Part shown: one piece after another, positions 25,429 through 34,390 of the stretch
Layout: each line of letters starts with the position of its first letter
How positions within the stretch are numbered: position 1 is the first letter of the stretch
NCBI RefSeq assembly: GCF_947500045.1
Contig: NZ_CANMQQ010000010.1
Coordinates: 62,001-126,000, forward strand
Length of the DNA stretch: 64,000 nt
From: an uncultured Ruegeria sp.
Lineage (GTDB): Bacteria > Pseudomonadota > Alphaproteobacteria > Rhodobacterales > Rhodobacteraceae
Direction of reading: 5' to 3'
Made by a program: the position numbers and the translations under genes
The notes under the pieces: model-generated
Told to the model about the DNA's origin: nothing
What the model saw: only the letters and a program-made list of their open reading frames with translations
The model's database searches: none

Positions 25429-26836
25429 CATGTGCTTCAGCGCGGTAATGCAGCGCAAAAACGCAATCATGAAAGCCTCGATCGGGATTGACTATTCCGA
25501 TTTTGAGACGGGTGGCATCGCATTCGACTATGAGGCCATGATGCGGGAAACTGGCTACTCGCTGAAGGAAATGAAAAAGATCCAACGCGAAGCTGGCGTC
25601 GGAAGCACCCCGCTGCTGGAAATGCGCAACTTGACTCACTTGTCGCGCAAAATGGCTGGCAAACCGGGTAAAGGGGCGCGCATCTTCGTAAAGGACGAAG
25701 CTTCAAACCCATCCGGTAGCTTTAAGGACCGACGAGCTGCAAACGCCGTCTACCATGCGAAACGGTTGGGATATGGAGGCGTCGTAGCCGCTACCAGCGG
25801 CAACTACGGTGCTGCAGTAGCCTCCCAGGCGGCGATCAATGGGCTGAACTGCATCATCGTGCAGGAATGCTACGACAGTCAGGGCGCCGGGCAACCGGAA
25901 ATCATCGAGAAAGCCCGCCGCTGCGAGGCATACGGGGCCGAGGTTGTACAGCTGACGGTTGGCCCGGAACTGTTTTTAACCTTCCTATCGATCTTGGAGG
26001 ATACCGGTTACTTCAATGCGTCGCTCTATTCGCCCTTTGGGATTGCTGGTGTAGAAACGCTGGGGTTCGAGCTTGTCGAGCAAACCCGAGAACTAACCGG
26101 ACGCATCCCGGATATGGTAGTTTGCACTCATGCCGGTGGCGGCAACCTAACTGGCACGGCCCGGGGGCTATTGGCTGCGGGTGCTAAGGACACAACCGTA
26201 GTCGGTGCCAGCGTCAACCTCAAGGGGTTGCACATGGCTTCGGATAGGCAATTCAATCGAAAGTCGTTTACAACAGGCCACACTGGGTTTGGTATTCCTT
26301 TTGCCACCAAACCGGACCGCTCGGATGTGCCTCGGTCCGCCGCGCGGGTACTGCGTTACATGGATCGTTATGTCACCGTGAATCAGGGTGAAGTCTTTTA
26401 CATGACAGAGGCACTGGCGCGATTAGAAGGTTTGGAGCGTGGCCCGGCAGGTAATACCTCGTTGGCCGCCGCGTTTTCGCTGGCGCAGGAACTAGACGAA
26501 GACCAGATATTGGTGGTTCAGGAAACAGAGTACACCGGGGCGGGTAAACACGTACAAGCCCAACTGACCTTTGCCAAAAAACAAGGCGTGCAGATCGGGT
26601 TCGGTGACCCCAAAGACGAAGTCGTCGGCGAGAGTATCGTTTTACCCGAGGGTCCACACCTGATCCGGGCTGTTGACGTCGATCTCGACCGCCTGCGCCG
26701 CTCCTATATTCGAAACGCTTGTCAAGAAGCGCAGTGCAATGGGGTCTCGGACCAGGACGTCGTGTTTCTCGCGGCGGAGACCCGAACTACCCAAACGTTC
26801 GTCCGCGAGATGTTGAACGAACTCACTGCAACCTGA
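25418..26836 (+). CDS. ortB: 2-amino-4-ketopentanoate thiolase, beta subunit
   Basis: 472 residues, a fold-type II PLP enzyme related to threonine synthase: GVGSTPLLEMRNL, DEASNPSGSFKDRRAANAVYHAK with the PLP Lys, ATSGNYGAAVASQAA, IVQECYDSQGAGQPEIIEKA and HAGGGNLTGTARGL. The length and the near-continuous match to clostridial OrtB make the call firm. ATG 25418 (GAGGT upstream) was chosen over the longer frame at 25403. It performs the thiolytic step that yields acetyl-CoA and D-alanine. Confidence 0.93.
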   Translation: MASDMCFSAVMQRKNAIMKASIGIDYSDFETGGIAFDYEAMMRETGYSLKEMKKIQREAGVGSTPLLEMRNLTHLSRKMAGKPGKGARIFVKDEASNPSGSFKDRRAANAVYHAKRLGYGGVVAATSGNYGAAVASQAAINGLNCIIVQECYDSQGAGQPEIIEKARRCEAYGAEVVQLTVGPELFLTFLSILEDTGYFNASLYSPFGIAGVETLGFELVEQTRELTGRIPDMVVCTHAGGGNLTGTARGLLAAGAKDTTVVGASVNLKGLHMASDRQFNRKSFTTGHTGFGIPFATKPDRSDVPRSAARVLRYMDRYVTVNQGEVFYMTEALARLEGLERGPAGNTSLAAAFSLAQELDEDQILVVQETEYTGAGKHVQAQLTFAKKQGVQIGFGDPKDEVVGESIVLPEGPHLIRAVDVDLDRLRRSYIRNACQEAQCNGVSDQDVVFLAAETRTTQTFVREMLNELTAT

Positions 26837-26860
26837 CATCCCGTTGACGAGGATTGAACA

Positions 26861-27226
26861 ATGAAAAGAAAAGACGAATTCGAAAAGCGGCGGTCGCATC
26901 TGGCCAGCCTCAGTAACGATGAACTGCAAGCGCGGTTTTGGGAACTGACCGACATGGTTGTGGATCCTTTGCTTGAGCTTGGCCGTAAGAACACCACGCC
27001 ATCAATCGAGCGTTCCGTCCTTCTTCGCATGGGCTTTTCCTCAATTGAGGCACTCGCGATCGTTGAGGGTGTATTGGACCGTGGCCTGATGGGTAAAGGT
27101 GCGGGCCACGTCGTCTTCAAATTGGCCAAATCCGAAGGGATGGGAATCCGCGATGCCGGGTTGGAACTGGCAAACGGTAAGCTATGGGATCGTGCAATAG
27201 GTCTGTTTTCAAAGGTGAAGTCATGA
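26861..27226 (+). CDS. oraS: D-ornithine 4,5-aminomutase, small subunit
   Basis: 121 residues: RSHLASLSNDELQARFWELTDMVVDPLLELGRKNTTPSIERSVLLRMGFSS and GLMGKGAGHVVFKLAKSEGM are characteristic OraS segments. OraS supports OraE, the catalytic subunit of the adenosylcobalamin- and PLP-dependent enzyme that moves the delta-amino group of D-ornithine to carbon 4. Its TGA overlaps the oraE ATG (ATGA, 27223-27226), giving coupled translation. Confidence 0.93.
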   Translation: MKRKDEFEKRRSHLASLSNDELQARFWELTDMVVDPLLELGRKNTTPSIERSVLLRMGFSSIEALAIVEGVLDRGLMGKGAGHVVFKLAKSEGMGIRDAGLELANGKLWDRAIGLFSKVKS

Positions 27227-29448
27227 CCGTGTTAAATCCGAACGAAAAGCTCGACATCGAATCCATTCTGACTGATCTGGAGAACTATCGTCCAAAACGC
27301 CGTGGCTGGACTTGGCGTGAGGCCTCCGGTGCGATACAGGCCGGCCCGTTTACTTTCCGCGATTGTTCCACGCCGCTTAAGAACAGTGTTGCGCTACCCT
27401 CTGCTAAGTATTTCAACGGCATAGACCCACAGTCGAAAAACTCGATCACGACCGAGATTGCCTCGGGGCGCTTTGAAGATGATATCCGAAGGATGCGCAT
27501 GGCCGCCTGGCACGGCGCTGATCACATCATGGTTATCCGCACGGCGGGCCAGTCGCACTATGACGGTCTAATTGAAGGTACGCCACAAGGGATTGGCGGG
27601 GTACCGATCACACGTAAACAGGTGCGTGCGCACCGTAAGGCGCTGGACTTGATCGAAGAAGAGGTTGGACGCCCGATCAACTATCATTCCTATGTGAGTG
27701 GTGTAGCGGGGCCGGAGATCGCCGTCATGTTCGCTGAGGAGGGCGTCAATGGCGCGCACCAAGACCCCCAGTACAACGTGCTCTATCGCGGCATCAACAT
27801 GGTTCGCAGTTTTGTTGATGCATGCGAGGCAAAGACTGTTATGGCCTGGTCCGGGATGGCTCAAATCGACGGGGCGCACAATGCGAATGCAACCGCGCGC
27901 GAAGCCTGGAAAGTCACGCCTGAGCTTATGGTTCAACATGCGATCAACACCCGCATGTCAGAACGCGTCGGGATCGCGCCGCAAAATATCTGCCTGTCCA
28001 CCGTTCCGCCAACTGCGCCGCCCGCGCCCAGCATGTATCTGGACCTGCCATACGCCGTAGCGTTGCGAGACCTGTTCGACAAGTACCGGATGCGTGCGCA
28101 GATGAACACCAAGTACATGGAGGCCTCCACTCGCGAGGCCACTGTGACCCACACGCTCAATTTGTTGATCTCGCAACTGACACGAGTGGACATCCAATCG
28201 ACGATTACGCCGGACGAGGGCCGCAACGTCCCGTGGCATATTTATAATGTTGAGGCATGCGACACTGCAAAACAGGCCTTTGTCGGAATGGATGGGCTGA
28301 TGGACCTCGTCGCGCTTAAGGACGATGGCGTCTTGCGGAATAAGGCGCGTGAGATTAAGGAACGCGCGATCCTATTCATGGAAGAAATGCTCGAAATCGG
28401 CGGGTACTTCGAGGCCGTTCAAGAAGGGTATTTCGTTGATTCCGGTTATTTCCCTGGTCAGAATGGTGATGGGATCTCACGCGAAATACAAGGTGGTATT
28501 GCTGCAGGCACTGTCTTTGAACGCGACGAGGACTATTTTGCTCCTGTCACAGCTCATTTCGGCCACAACAACGTGACACAATACGATCCTGAGGCAACCG
28601 ACAACCCGGCTAGCTTGATTAATGGTTCGACATTCGAAAAACCCGAGAAGACCATCTATGTCGATGAACTGGACGAAACTGACAATGTGTCTGTACGGCT
28701 CGCAGAATCCGCGCCTTACCGCATGTCTTCAAGCATCAAACCAGAGTCTGAGTGGGCGGGTGACGGAGTAATTTTGCTCACGCTGTTTTTTCCCGTCGAT
28801 GCGCGCACGGCTGCTGCTGCTGCGATCGAGATGGCAACAAGGATGGGGCTGGAAGAACCCGAAGTCATTAATCGGGAAGTGATGCACCCAGCCGAGGGGA
28901 CGCGGATCGAGCTGAAGGGCAAGGTTCCGTTTGCCATTGACGCGGAGACGCTAAGTATCCCGCCCGAGCCCGAAATCATTTCAGACGACGAGCTGCGAAG
29001 CGCTATTGATAAGTGTCCAATGCGCATCGTGGCCGGGACGGTTGGCGAAGATGAGCACTCTGTCGGCCTGCGAGAGATCATCGACATCAAGCATGGCGGA
29101 ATAGAGAAATATGGGATCGAATGCCACTATCTCGGAACGTCTGTCCCGCTTGAAAAACTGATTGATGCAGCGATTGAATTGGATGCCGATGCGATCCTCG
29201 CGTCGACCATCATCAGCCATGACGACATCCACTATTCCAACATGCGAAAACTGCATGATCTGGCCACCGAAAAAGGCGTCCGCGACAAGCTGGCGATCCT
29301 GGCTGGCGGCACTCAGGTGACACCAAAGATCGCGGAGGAAATGGGCGTCGACGCCGGGTTTGGCAGGGGCACGAACGGTGCGCATGTCGCGACCTTTCTT
29401 GTTCAGAACCGGCGGCAAAAGTCCGAGCCCGAATATCGACGAAACTGA
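27223..29448 (+). CDS. oraE: D-ornithine 4,5-aminomutase, large B12/PLP subunit
   Basis: 741 residues from ATG 27223; AAAGGTGA lies upstream and the frame before 27223 is inside oraS. The N-terminal barrel shows RPKRRGWTWREASGA, SHYDGLIEGTPQGIGGVPITRKQVRAHRKALDLIEEEVGRP and CLSTVPPTAPPAPSMYLDLPYAV. The C-terminal cobalamin domain has the base-off motif DEHSVG with His612, followed by LGTSVPLEKLIDAA and ILAGGTQVT. The enzyme makes 2,4-diaminopentanoate by a radical mechanism. Full length compared with clostridial OraE, with all expected domains, so it should be active if adenosylcobalamin is available. Confidence 0.95.
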   Translation: MTVLNPNEKLDIESILTDLENYRPKRRGWTWREASGAIQAGPFTFRDCSTPLKNSVALPSAKYFNGIDPQSKNSITTEIASGRFEDDIRRMRMAAWHGADHIMVIRTAGQSHYDGLIEGTPQGIGGVPITRKQVRAHRKALDLIEEEVGRPINYHSYVSGVAGPEIAVMFAEEGVNGAHQDPQYNVLYRGINMVRSFVDACEAKTVMAWSGMAQIDGAHNANATAREAWKVTPELMVQHAINTRMSERVGIAPQNICLSTVPPTAPPAPSMYLDLPYAVALRDLFDKYRMRAQMNTKYMEASTREATVTHTLNLLISQLTRVDIQSTITPDEGRNVPWHIYNVEACDTAKQAFVGMDGLMDLVALKDDGVLRNKAREIKERAILFMEEMLEIGGYFEAVQEGYFVDSGYFPGQNGDGISREIQGGIAAGTVFERDEDYFAPVTAHFGHNNVTQYDPEATDNPASLINGSTFEKPEKTIYVDELDETDNVSVRLAESAPYRMSSSIKPESEWAGDGVILLTLFFPVDARTAAAAAIEMATRMGLEEPEVINREVMHPAEGTRIELKGKVPFAIDAETLSIPPEPEIISDDELRSAIDKCPMRIVAGTVGEDEHSVGLREIIDIKHGGIEKYGIECHYLGTSVPLEKLIDAAIELDADAILASTIISHDDIHYSNMRKLHDLATEKGVRDKLAILAGGTQVTPKIAEEMGVDAGFGRGTNGAHVATFLVQNRRQKSEPEYRRN

Positions 29449-29457
29449 GGGGTTGGC

Positions 29458-30858
29458 ATGATGTGGATTGACAGCCTTGTTGCGGAAATCGGCAGTACGA
29501 CGACCACAGTCAGCGCGTTTGGCGGTATCGGAACGTCGAACCCAAGCTTTTTGGGCCAGGGGCAGGCGCCGACCAGCGTTGTCGAGGGAGATGTTCGCAT
29601 CGGACTAGAAGCGGCCAAAGGCGATTTGGCGCGTTGTCTTGGTGTCGAAAAAGTGAGCGCCGGTGAGATGTTGGCCACTTCGTCCGCTGCGGGAGGTTTG
29701 GGTATGAGCGTGCATGGTTTGGTGCACGACATGACTGCGCGCGCGGCAAAGGAAGCTGCGCTAGGGGCAGGCGCCATTCTGCGGACATTGACCACCGGTC
29801 GAATGCGGCGTGGTGACATCAAGCGCCTGCTTGAGTGCCGACCAAATATCATTCTGTTGGCTGGTGGAGTGGACTACGGTGAGCGAGATACGGCGCTCAA
29901 CAACGCTGAGCGAATTGCCGATCTGGATCTGAAAGTACCGCTAATCTACGCTGGAAATGTTCAAAACCAAGACGACATCCGGCTAATCTTCGAGAATACC
30001 AGATTCGATCTGCATGTTACAGAAAACGTTTACCCGAAGATTGACCAACTGAATGTTGAACCCGCCCGTCGCATCATCCAAAATGCGTTTGAAGATCACA
30101 TTGTGCACGCACCAGGTATGGAGCATGTCCGAGAAATGGTCGATGGGCCGATAATGCCGACGCCTGGAGCCGTTCTCGAGGCAGCAAGATTCCTCTACCA
30201 AGAATTTGGCGATCTTGTCGTACTTGATGTTGGGGGTGCCACGACCGATGTTCACTCGGTTACTGAAGGCAGTGAAGAGATCAGTCGCATTTCTATCAGC
30301 CCTGAGCCATTGGCAAAGCGGACTGTCGAAGGTGATCTTGGAGTATTCGTAAACAAAGACAATGTTGTAGAACTGGCGGGTCGTGAGGCAATCGAAAAAA
30401 AGCTTGAGGTTGATTCAGTATCGCTTGAGCAACTGATGGCAAATCATCCGCCAATTCCACGCAACGCGTCTGAGCTAAGGTTTACGGAAGAGCTTGCACG
30501 GGTGTGCGTCCTCAACGCTGTGGAACGTCATGCAGGCGCAATTCGTAGCGTCTATGGCCTGTCCGGCAAGAAGGACATTGCCGAAGGAAAGGATCTCACG
30601 GAGGTGAAGTACATCGTGGGCACAGGCGGGGCTTTGACCCGGCTCCCGAGCCGTGTGGATTTGTTAGCTGAAGTGACTAAGCACAATAGGCACGGTACTT
30701 GGTTGTTGCCGCGAGAGGAAACGCGGGTCCTGATCGACAATCATTATACTTTAGCGGCGGTTGGTGTTTTGGGGCAACGCCATCCTGAGGCGGCATTGGC
30801 TCTGGCAAAGCAGAGTCTGGCTATGACGGGATGCCGCTCCTGTTTGCCCCGAAGTTAA
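29458..30858 (+). CDS. MutL/GlmL-family ASKHA ATPase, putative aminomutase reactivator
   Basis: 466 residues. The N-terminal phosphate-binding segment (VAEIGSTTTTVSAF), IILLAGGVDYGERDTAL, VVLDVGGATTDVHSV and VGTGGALTRLP are typical of the glutamate-mutase-associated GlmL/MutL family. These ATPases accompany B12-dependent mutases and are thought to remove damaged cobalamin. Start and stop place it ten bases after oraE as the last gene of the operon, and a terminator follows, so OraSE is its natural client. The C-terminal end GCRSCLPRS carries two closely spaced Cys. Function in this operon is inferred from position. Confidence 0.87.
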   Translation: MMWIDSLVAEIGSTTTTVSAFGGIGTSNPSFLGQGQAPTSVVEGDVRIGLEAAKGDLARCLGVEKVSAGEMLATSSAAGGLGMSVHGLVHDMTARAAKEAALGAGAILRTLTTGRMRRGDIKRLLECRPNIILLAGGVDYGERDTALNNAERIADLDLKVPLIYAGNVQNQDDIRLIFENTRFDLHVTENVYPKIDQLNVEPARRIIQNAFEDHIVHAPGMEHVREMVDGPIMPTPGAVLEAARFLYQEFGDLVVLDVGGATTDVHSVTEGSEEISRISISPEPLAKRTVEGDLGVFVNKDNVVELAGREAIEKKLEVDSVSLEQLMANHPPIPRNASELRFTEELARVCVLNAVERHAGAIRSVYGLSGKKDIAEGKDLTEVKYIVGTGGALTRLPSRVDLLAEVTKHNRHGTWLLPREETRVLIDNHYTLAAVGVLGQRHPEAALALAKQSLAMTGCRSCLPRS

Positions 30859-30877
30859 CTTGACAACGATACGTTTC

Positions 30878-30907
30878 GAGGCGTGGAATCCCCCCGACCC
30901 ACGCCTC
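30878..30907 (+). terminator. Terminator-like hairpin after the ornithine operon
   Basis: GAGGCGTGG (30878-30886) pairs perfectly with CCACGCCTC (30899-30907) around a 12-base loop, 20 bases after the last stop codon. The following CCTTCAATTC is only weakly T-rich. Confidence 0.6.
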
Positions 30908-31151
30908 CCTTCAATTCAATCGGTACTGTCGAATGTTCAATTGGAGCAACCATAGTCGGCATTACAGGATCAAGCCTATCCTCTGATCTGAACAAACATC
31001 CGAAAGCCTTATGCCGTCTTTCAAAGTGCTGGGTGAGACCATCTCGTCTATGCCTTATGCCGGCAGCACCTCCACGTATGTTTTAATGCAGTCTGTGTAA
31101 GACAACGAAATCTGAACGGATTACAAGTGTTTGGATATAGAGACAGAGGAT

Positions 31152-32054
31152 TCAATCACTGCTACCGCTTTCAGCGTTAGCACTTTTCTCCAGCCAACTG
31201 AGCAGCGCGATGACCGCCGAGTTTGAAGATGAGTCTTTTGGCACAGAGGCAGTGTACCAGACACATCTGGCAACGCGTTTGTCCAGCGGGACGAGCGTTC
31301 CCATTTGCAGTTCACGCTGGCAAATGATGTTGTCGGCAAGTATTACACCTTCTCCGTCGATTGCGGCGTCAATTGCCATGGAAAGGTCAGAATAGACTTT
31401 TCCGGTCTGCCAACCATCGCCTGCGGATACATGTTCAGCATACCAGAGCTGCCAAATCTGCCGACCATTGTCATGGACTAAGGGCATGTGGTCGAAATCT
31501 AGCTTATTATCCTTACTAAGCAGTTTCTTTTTCAGGTCGGGAGCGCAGGCCGGAAAGCAATCCAGTGGAAAAAGCTTGCGATGCATAGCCCCGGACTTTG
31601 GTCTTCTTGTGTCAAAATGCACAAGCATATCGGCCTGACCTTCTCCGAATTGGGGAGCTGTCCATGCCGACTTAACATCTATCTCTACGTTCGGAAACTC
31701 TGCGCAAAACTCATTAGTCTGACGTCTGAGCCAACGTGAGGCAATTGCAGGCTCAGCAAGAATGGTAAGTGCTCCCCTTTGGTTCAATTTTAAGACACTA
31801 TAACAGGCGTCTCGCAAGGTCTGGAACGCGTTCGACAGGTGTGGGGTTAGTGTCCTCGCTTCTTCAGTCAATTCAATCCTGTTTCCATGCCTTATGAAAA
31901 GTTGCGTACCAAGCCAGCCTTCAAGTGTTTTAACATGTTGGCTGATTACGCTGTGGCTGACGTGAAGCTCCTCTGCAGCCTTGGCAAAACTGGAATGGCG
32001 CGCAGCGGCTTCAAAAGCCCTGAGAGCGTTTAGATGTCTTAAGGGTACGTCCAT
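31152..32054 (-). CDS. LysR-family regulator, GcvA-like
   Basis: 300 residues starting MDVPLRHLNALRAFEAAARHSSFAKAAEELHVSHSVISQHVKTLEGWLGTQLF, the typical LysR helix-turn-helix of the GcvA group, followed by a substrate-binding domain (AEPAIASRWLRRQTNEF, DAAIDGEGVILADNIICQREL). It diverges from the spermidine-type operon at 32203 with 148 bases between the starts, which is the usual LysR arrangement for control of the neighbour. It is a full-length paralogue of the regulator at 49990. Confidence 0.88.
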   Translation of the reverse strand: MDVPLRHLNALRAFEAAARHSSFAKAAEELHVSHSVISQHVKTLEGWLGTQLFIRHGNRIELTEEARTLTPHLSNAFQTLRDACYSVLKLNQRGALTILAEPAIASRWLRRQTNEFCAEFPNVEIDVKSAWTAPQFGEGQADMLVHFDTRRPKSGAMHRKLFPLDCFPACAPDLKKKLLSKDNKLDFDHMPLVHDNGRQIWQLWYAEHVSAGDGWQTGKVYSDLSMAIDAAIDGEGVILADNIICQRELQMGTLVPLDKRVARCVWYTASVPKDSSSNSAVIALLSWLEKSANAESGSSD

Positions 32055-32202
32055 GGTTTGAGTATAGGTAAAACCTTCGCTGAGGCCCAGTTAAAACTGA
32101 TTTCTGTGTCGGCTTGTAAAATTTACACTTGCTGTATCACCGAACTTCGGACTCAGCGAACTGGAGAATTCGAAGGCTTGTGACACTAACAGGAGCAAGA
32201 GA

Positions 32203-33303
32203 ATGCCATTCAAATCGACCGCAAAGACAATAAATCGCCGTACATTGCTCAAGACTTCTGCCGGAGCTGGGTTTGCTGCTGCATCCGGTCTGCTCGGGTC
32301 GCCTGCTATTGCTCAAAACCGTTCCATCTCGGTCGGTGCGTATGGTGGCTATTTTGAGGATAGCCTTAAGGAACATGTCTATCCAAAATTCACCGAAGCA
32401 ACCGGGATTATCGTCAATAGCGTAACCCAGCCAGACTCGACGAGCTGGCTACAAACCATGAATCAAGCCCTTAAGGCGGGCAATGTTCCGGCGGATCTGT
32501 CGATGCACACGCCTCTGAACCTGCTCAAGGGAGAGCGTCTCGGCGGTATATTCGCACCGATCAACACCGGCAATGTCTCGGGCGTTGATATGGTGTCAGA
32601 GGATTTCATTCACGCTTCTGATGCGGGTGTGCTGGGCGTTGGCGTTTTCAGCTACTATTCTTCAATGGTCGTGAATTCCGACGAGGTCGACCCGGTTCCT
32701 GCAAGCTGGGCCGAGTTCTGGGATACCGGCCGGTTCGAGGCCAGCCTGGGCCTGCCCAAGAACGTGAACTTCAAATTCCTCGATGTGGTCGCCGCGACGT
32801 TCTTTGGCGGTGTTGACGCACTGCGCAGCCATGACGGAATTGTCGCTACGGTCGAAAAAGCTTCGGAACTGCATCCGAATGTGGCTTTGTGGTTCTCGGC
32901 GGAAAGCCAGATGGAACAGGCACTCAAGAATTTTGATGTCGTCGGTGGCATGTATTTCCATGACGTCGCCGGTCTTATGGCTTCCGACGGGCACCCTATC
33001 GCCTCAGTTTTCCCTAAAGAGGGATGTCCAATCGATTTCAACTCTTGGACGCTTTCGGTAGGTTCCGGAAAAGCAGCTGAGGCTGAAGAGTTTATTGCGT
33101 TTACCTCGCAGCCAGATATTCAGTCGCTGATGGCGCGAAAGATCGGTACGGCGCCGGTGATCGATCCAGCCAAAACAGATCTTACACAAGAAGAGTTGTC
33201 TGCTGTCGCGGGTACTCCTGCGATCAAGTCACCGTATGAGGTTTATCTGGATGATGAAACCTTTATCACCGAAACCTGGGACCGCATGGTCGCCAAAGGC
33301 TGA
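32203..33303 (+). CDS. Spermidine/putrescine-type ABC binding protein, Tat-exported
   Basis: 366 residues with a twin-arginine leader (TINRRTLLKTSAGAGFAAASGLLGSPAIAQ). The PotD-like body (ISVGAYGGYFEDSLKEHVYPKFTEATGIIV, DVVAATFFGGVDAL, DFNSWTLSVGSGKAAEAEEFI) closely parallels the protein at 19107. AGGAG lies before ATG 32203. It heads an operon with ATPase, two permeases and an isochorismatase-family hydrolase, so the ligand is probably a compound that hydrolase acts on. Ligand not identifiable from sequence. Confidence 0.9.
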   Translation: MPFKSTAKTINRRTLLKTSAGAGFAAASGLLGSPAIAQNRSISVGAYGGYFEDSLKEHVYPKFTEATGIIVNSVTQPDSTSWLQTMNQALKAGNVPADLSMHTPLNLLKGERLGGIFAPINTGNVSGVDMVSEDFIHASDAGVLGVGVFSYYSSMVVNSDEVDPVPASWAEFWDTGRFEASLGLPKNVNFKFLDVVAATFFGGVDALRSHDGIVATVEKASELHPNVALWFSAESQMEQALKNFDVVGGMYFHDVAGLMASDGHPIASVFPKEGCPIDFNSWTLSVGSGKAAEAEEFIAFTSQPDIQSLMARKIGTAPVIDPAKTDLTQEELSAVAGTPAIKSPYEVYLDDETFITETWDRMVAKG

Positions 33304-33319
33304 TCAGAGTTTTCTACAC

Positions 33320-34390
33320 ATGTCCGACCTCATCCTGAAGAACATCCGCAAGGCCTATGGCCATGTGACGGCTGTTGAAAATGCAAACCTGACCTTTGAG
33401 TCGGGTAAGTTGACGGCGCTGTTGGGGCCGTCGGGTTGCGGCAAGACCACCTTGCTTCGGATGATTGCCGGACTGGAGATGCCCACCAGTGGCGATATCA
33501 TTCTTGGAGGCGAGAACATCGCCTCCAAAAGCGCTGAGCAGCGTAAATTTGGCATGGTGTTCCAGAGCTTCGCGCTGTTTCCGCACCTGAACGTTGCGCG
33601 GAACGTGTCCTACTCGCTTCGGATTGCTGGGGTCGATGCGACAACCCGGCGTGCCAAGGCGCAGGAGTTGCTGGAACTCGTGCAACTGGGCGACAAGGGC
33701 CAGCGAAAGATCGGTCAGCTTTCCGGCGGCCAGCGCCAGCGGGTAGCCATCGCACGCGCCCTGGCGCAGGAGCCCGAGGTCTTCCTGCTTGACGAGCCGA
33801 TGTCCGCCTTGGATGCGCAGTTGCGTGGCGATTTGCAGATGCAATTGCGCCTGTTGCAGCAAAAGCTCGGCATAACGACGATCGTTGTCACGCATGATCA
33901 ACGCGAAGCCATGACCATGGCAGATCAGATCGTTGTCATGTCGCATGGCCGGATCGAACAGATCGGCACACCGCAGGAAATCTATCACAAGCCTGCCAAC
34001 AGCTTTGTGGCGAACTTTATCGGAAACGCGAACCTTCTGGATGGGATAGCGACGGCGACTGGCATTCGTGTCGGTGGAACAGAAATCGCGGTCAGCGACC
34101 GGGGCAGTTTCGCGGCCGGGCAGGCCGTGACCCTGTTTTGCCGCCCCGAGGCGGTCGCTTTGCACGACACGGAGATTCCCAATTCGGTACCCGGCACCGT
34201 TACATTTGTACGCGATGAAGGACCTGCGCGTGAGATCCATCTGGACACGCCAGCGGGTCACATGACGGCCGAGATACCGGGGTCGTTCGAGGCGACCGTC
34301 AAAATTGGTGACCGTTTTCACGCGGAGTTGCCTGATGGCTTGTTGCACCTGCTGCCTGAACGCTCCCACGACGATGAAGAGGCCGCCTGA
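33320..34390 (+). CDS. ABC transporter ATPase, PotA-like
   Basis: 356 residues: Walker A GPSGCGKTT, Q-loop VFQSFALFPHL, signature LSGGQRQRVAIARAL, Walker B VFLLDEPMSALD, H-loop VTHDQ, and a C-terminal TOBE-type regulatory domain (FVANFIGNANLLDG onward). Start ATG 33320 gives MSDLILKNIRKAYGHV; upstream frame is the end of the binding-protein gene. TGATG overlap couples it to the first permease. It energises import with the two following permeases. Confidence 0.92.
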   Translation: MSDLILKNIRKAYGHVTAVENANLTFESGKLTALLGPSGCGKTTLLRMIAGLEMPTSGDIILGGENIASKSAEQRKFGMVFQSFALFPHLNVARNVSYSLRIAGVDATTRRAKAQELLELVQLGDKGQRKIGQLSGGQRQRVAIARALAQEPEVFLLDEPMSALDAQLRGDLQMQLRLLQQKLGITTIVVTHDQREAMTMADQIVVMSHGRIEQIGTPQEIYHKPANSFVANFIGNANLLDGIATATGIRVGGTEIAVSDRGSFAAGQAVTLFCRPEAVALHDTEIPNSVPGTVTFVRDEGPAREIHLDTPAGHMTAEIPGSFEATVKIGDRFHAELPDGLLHLLPERSHDDEEAA

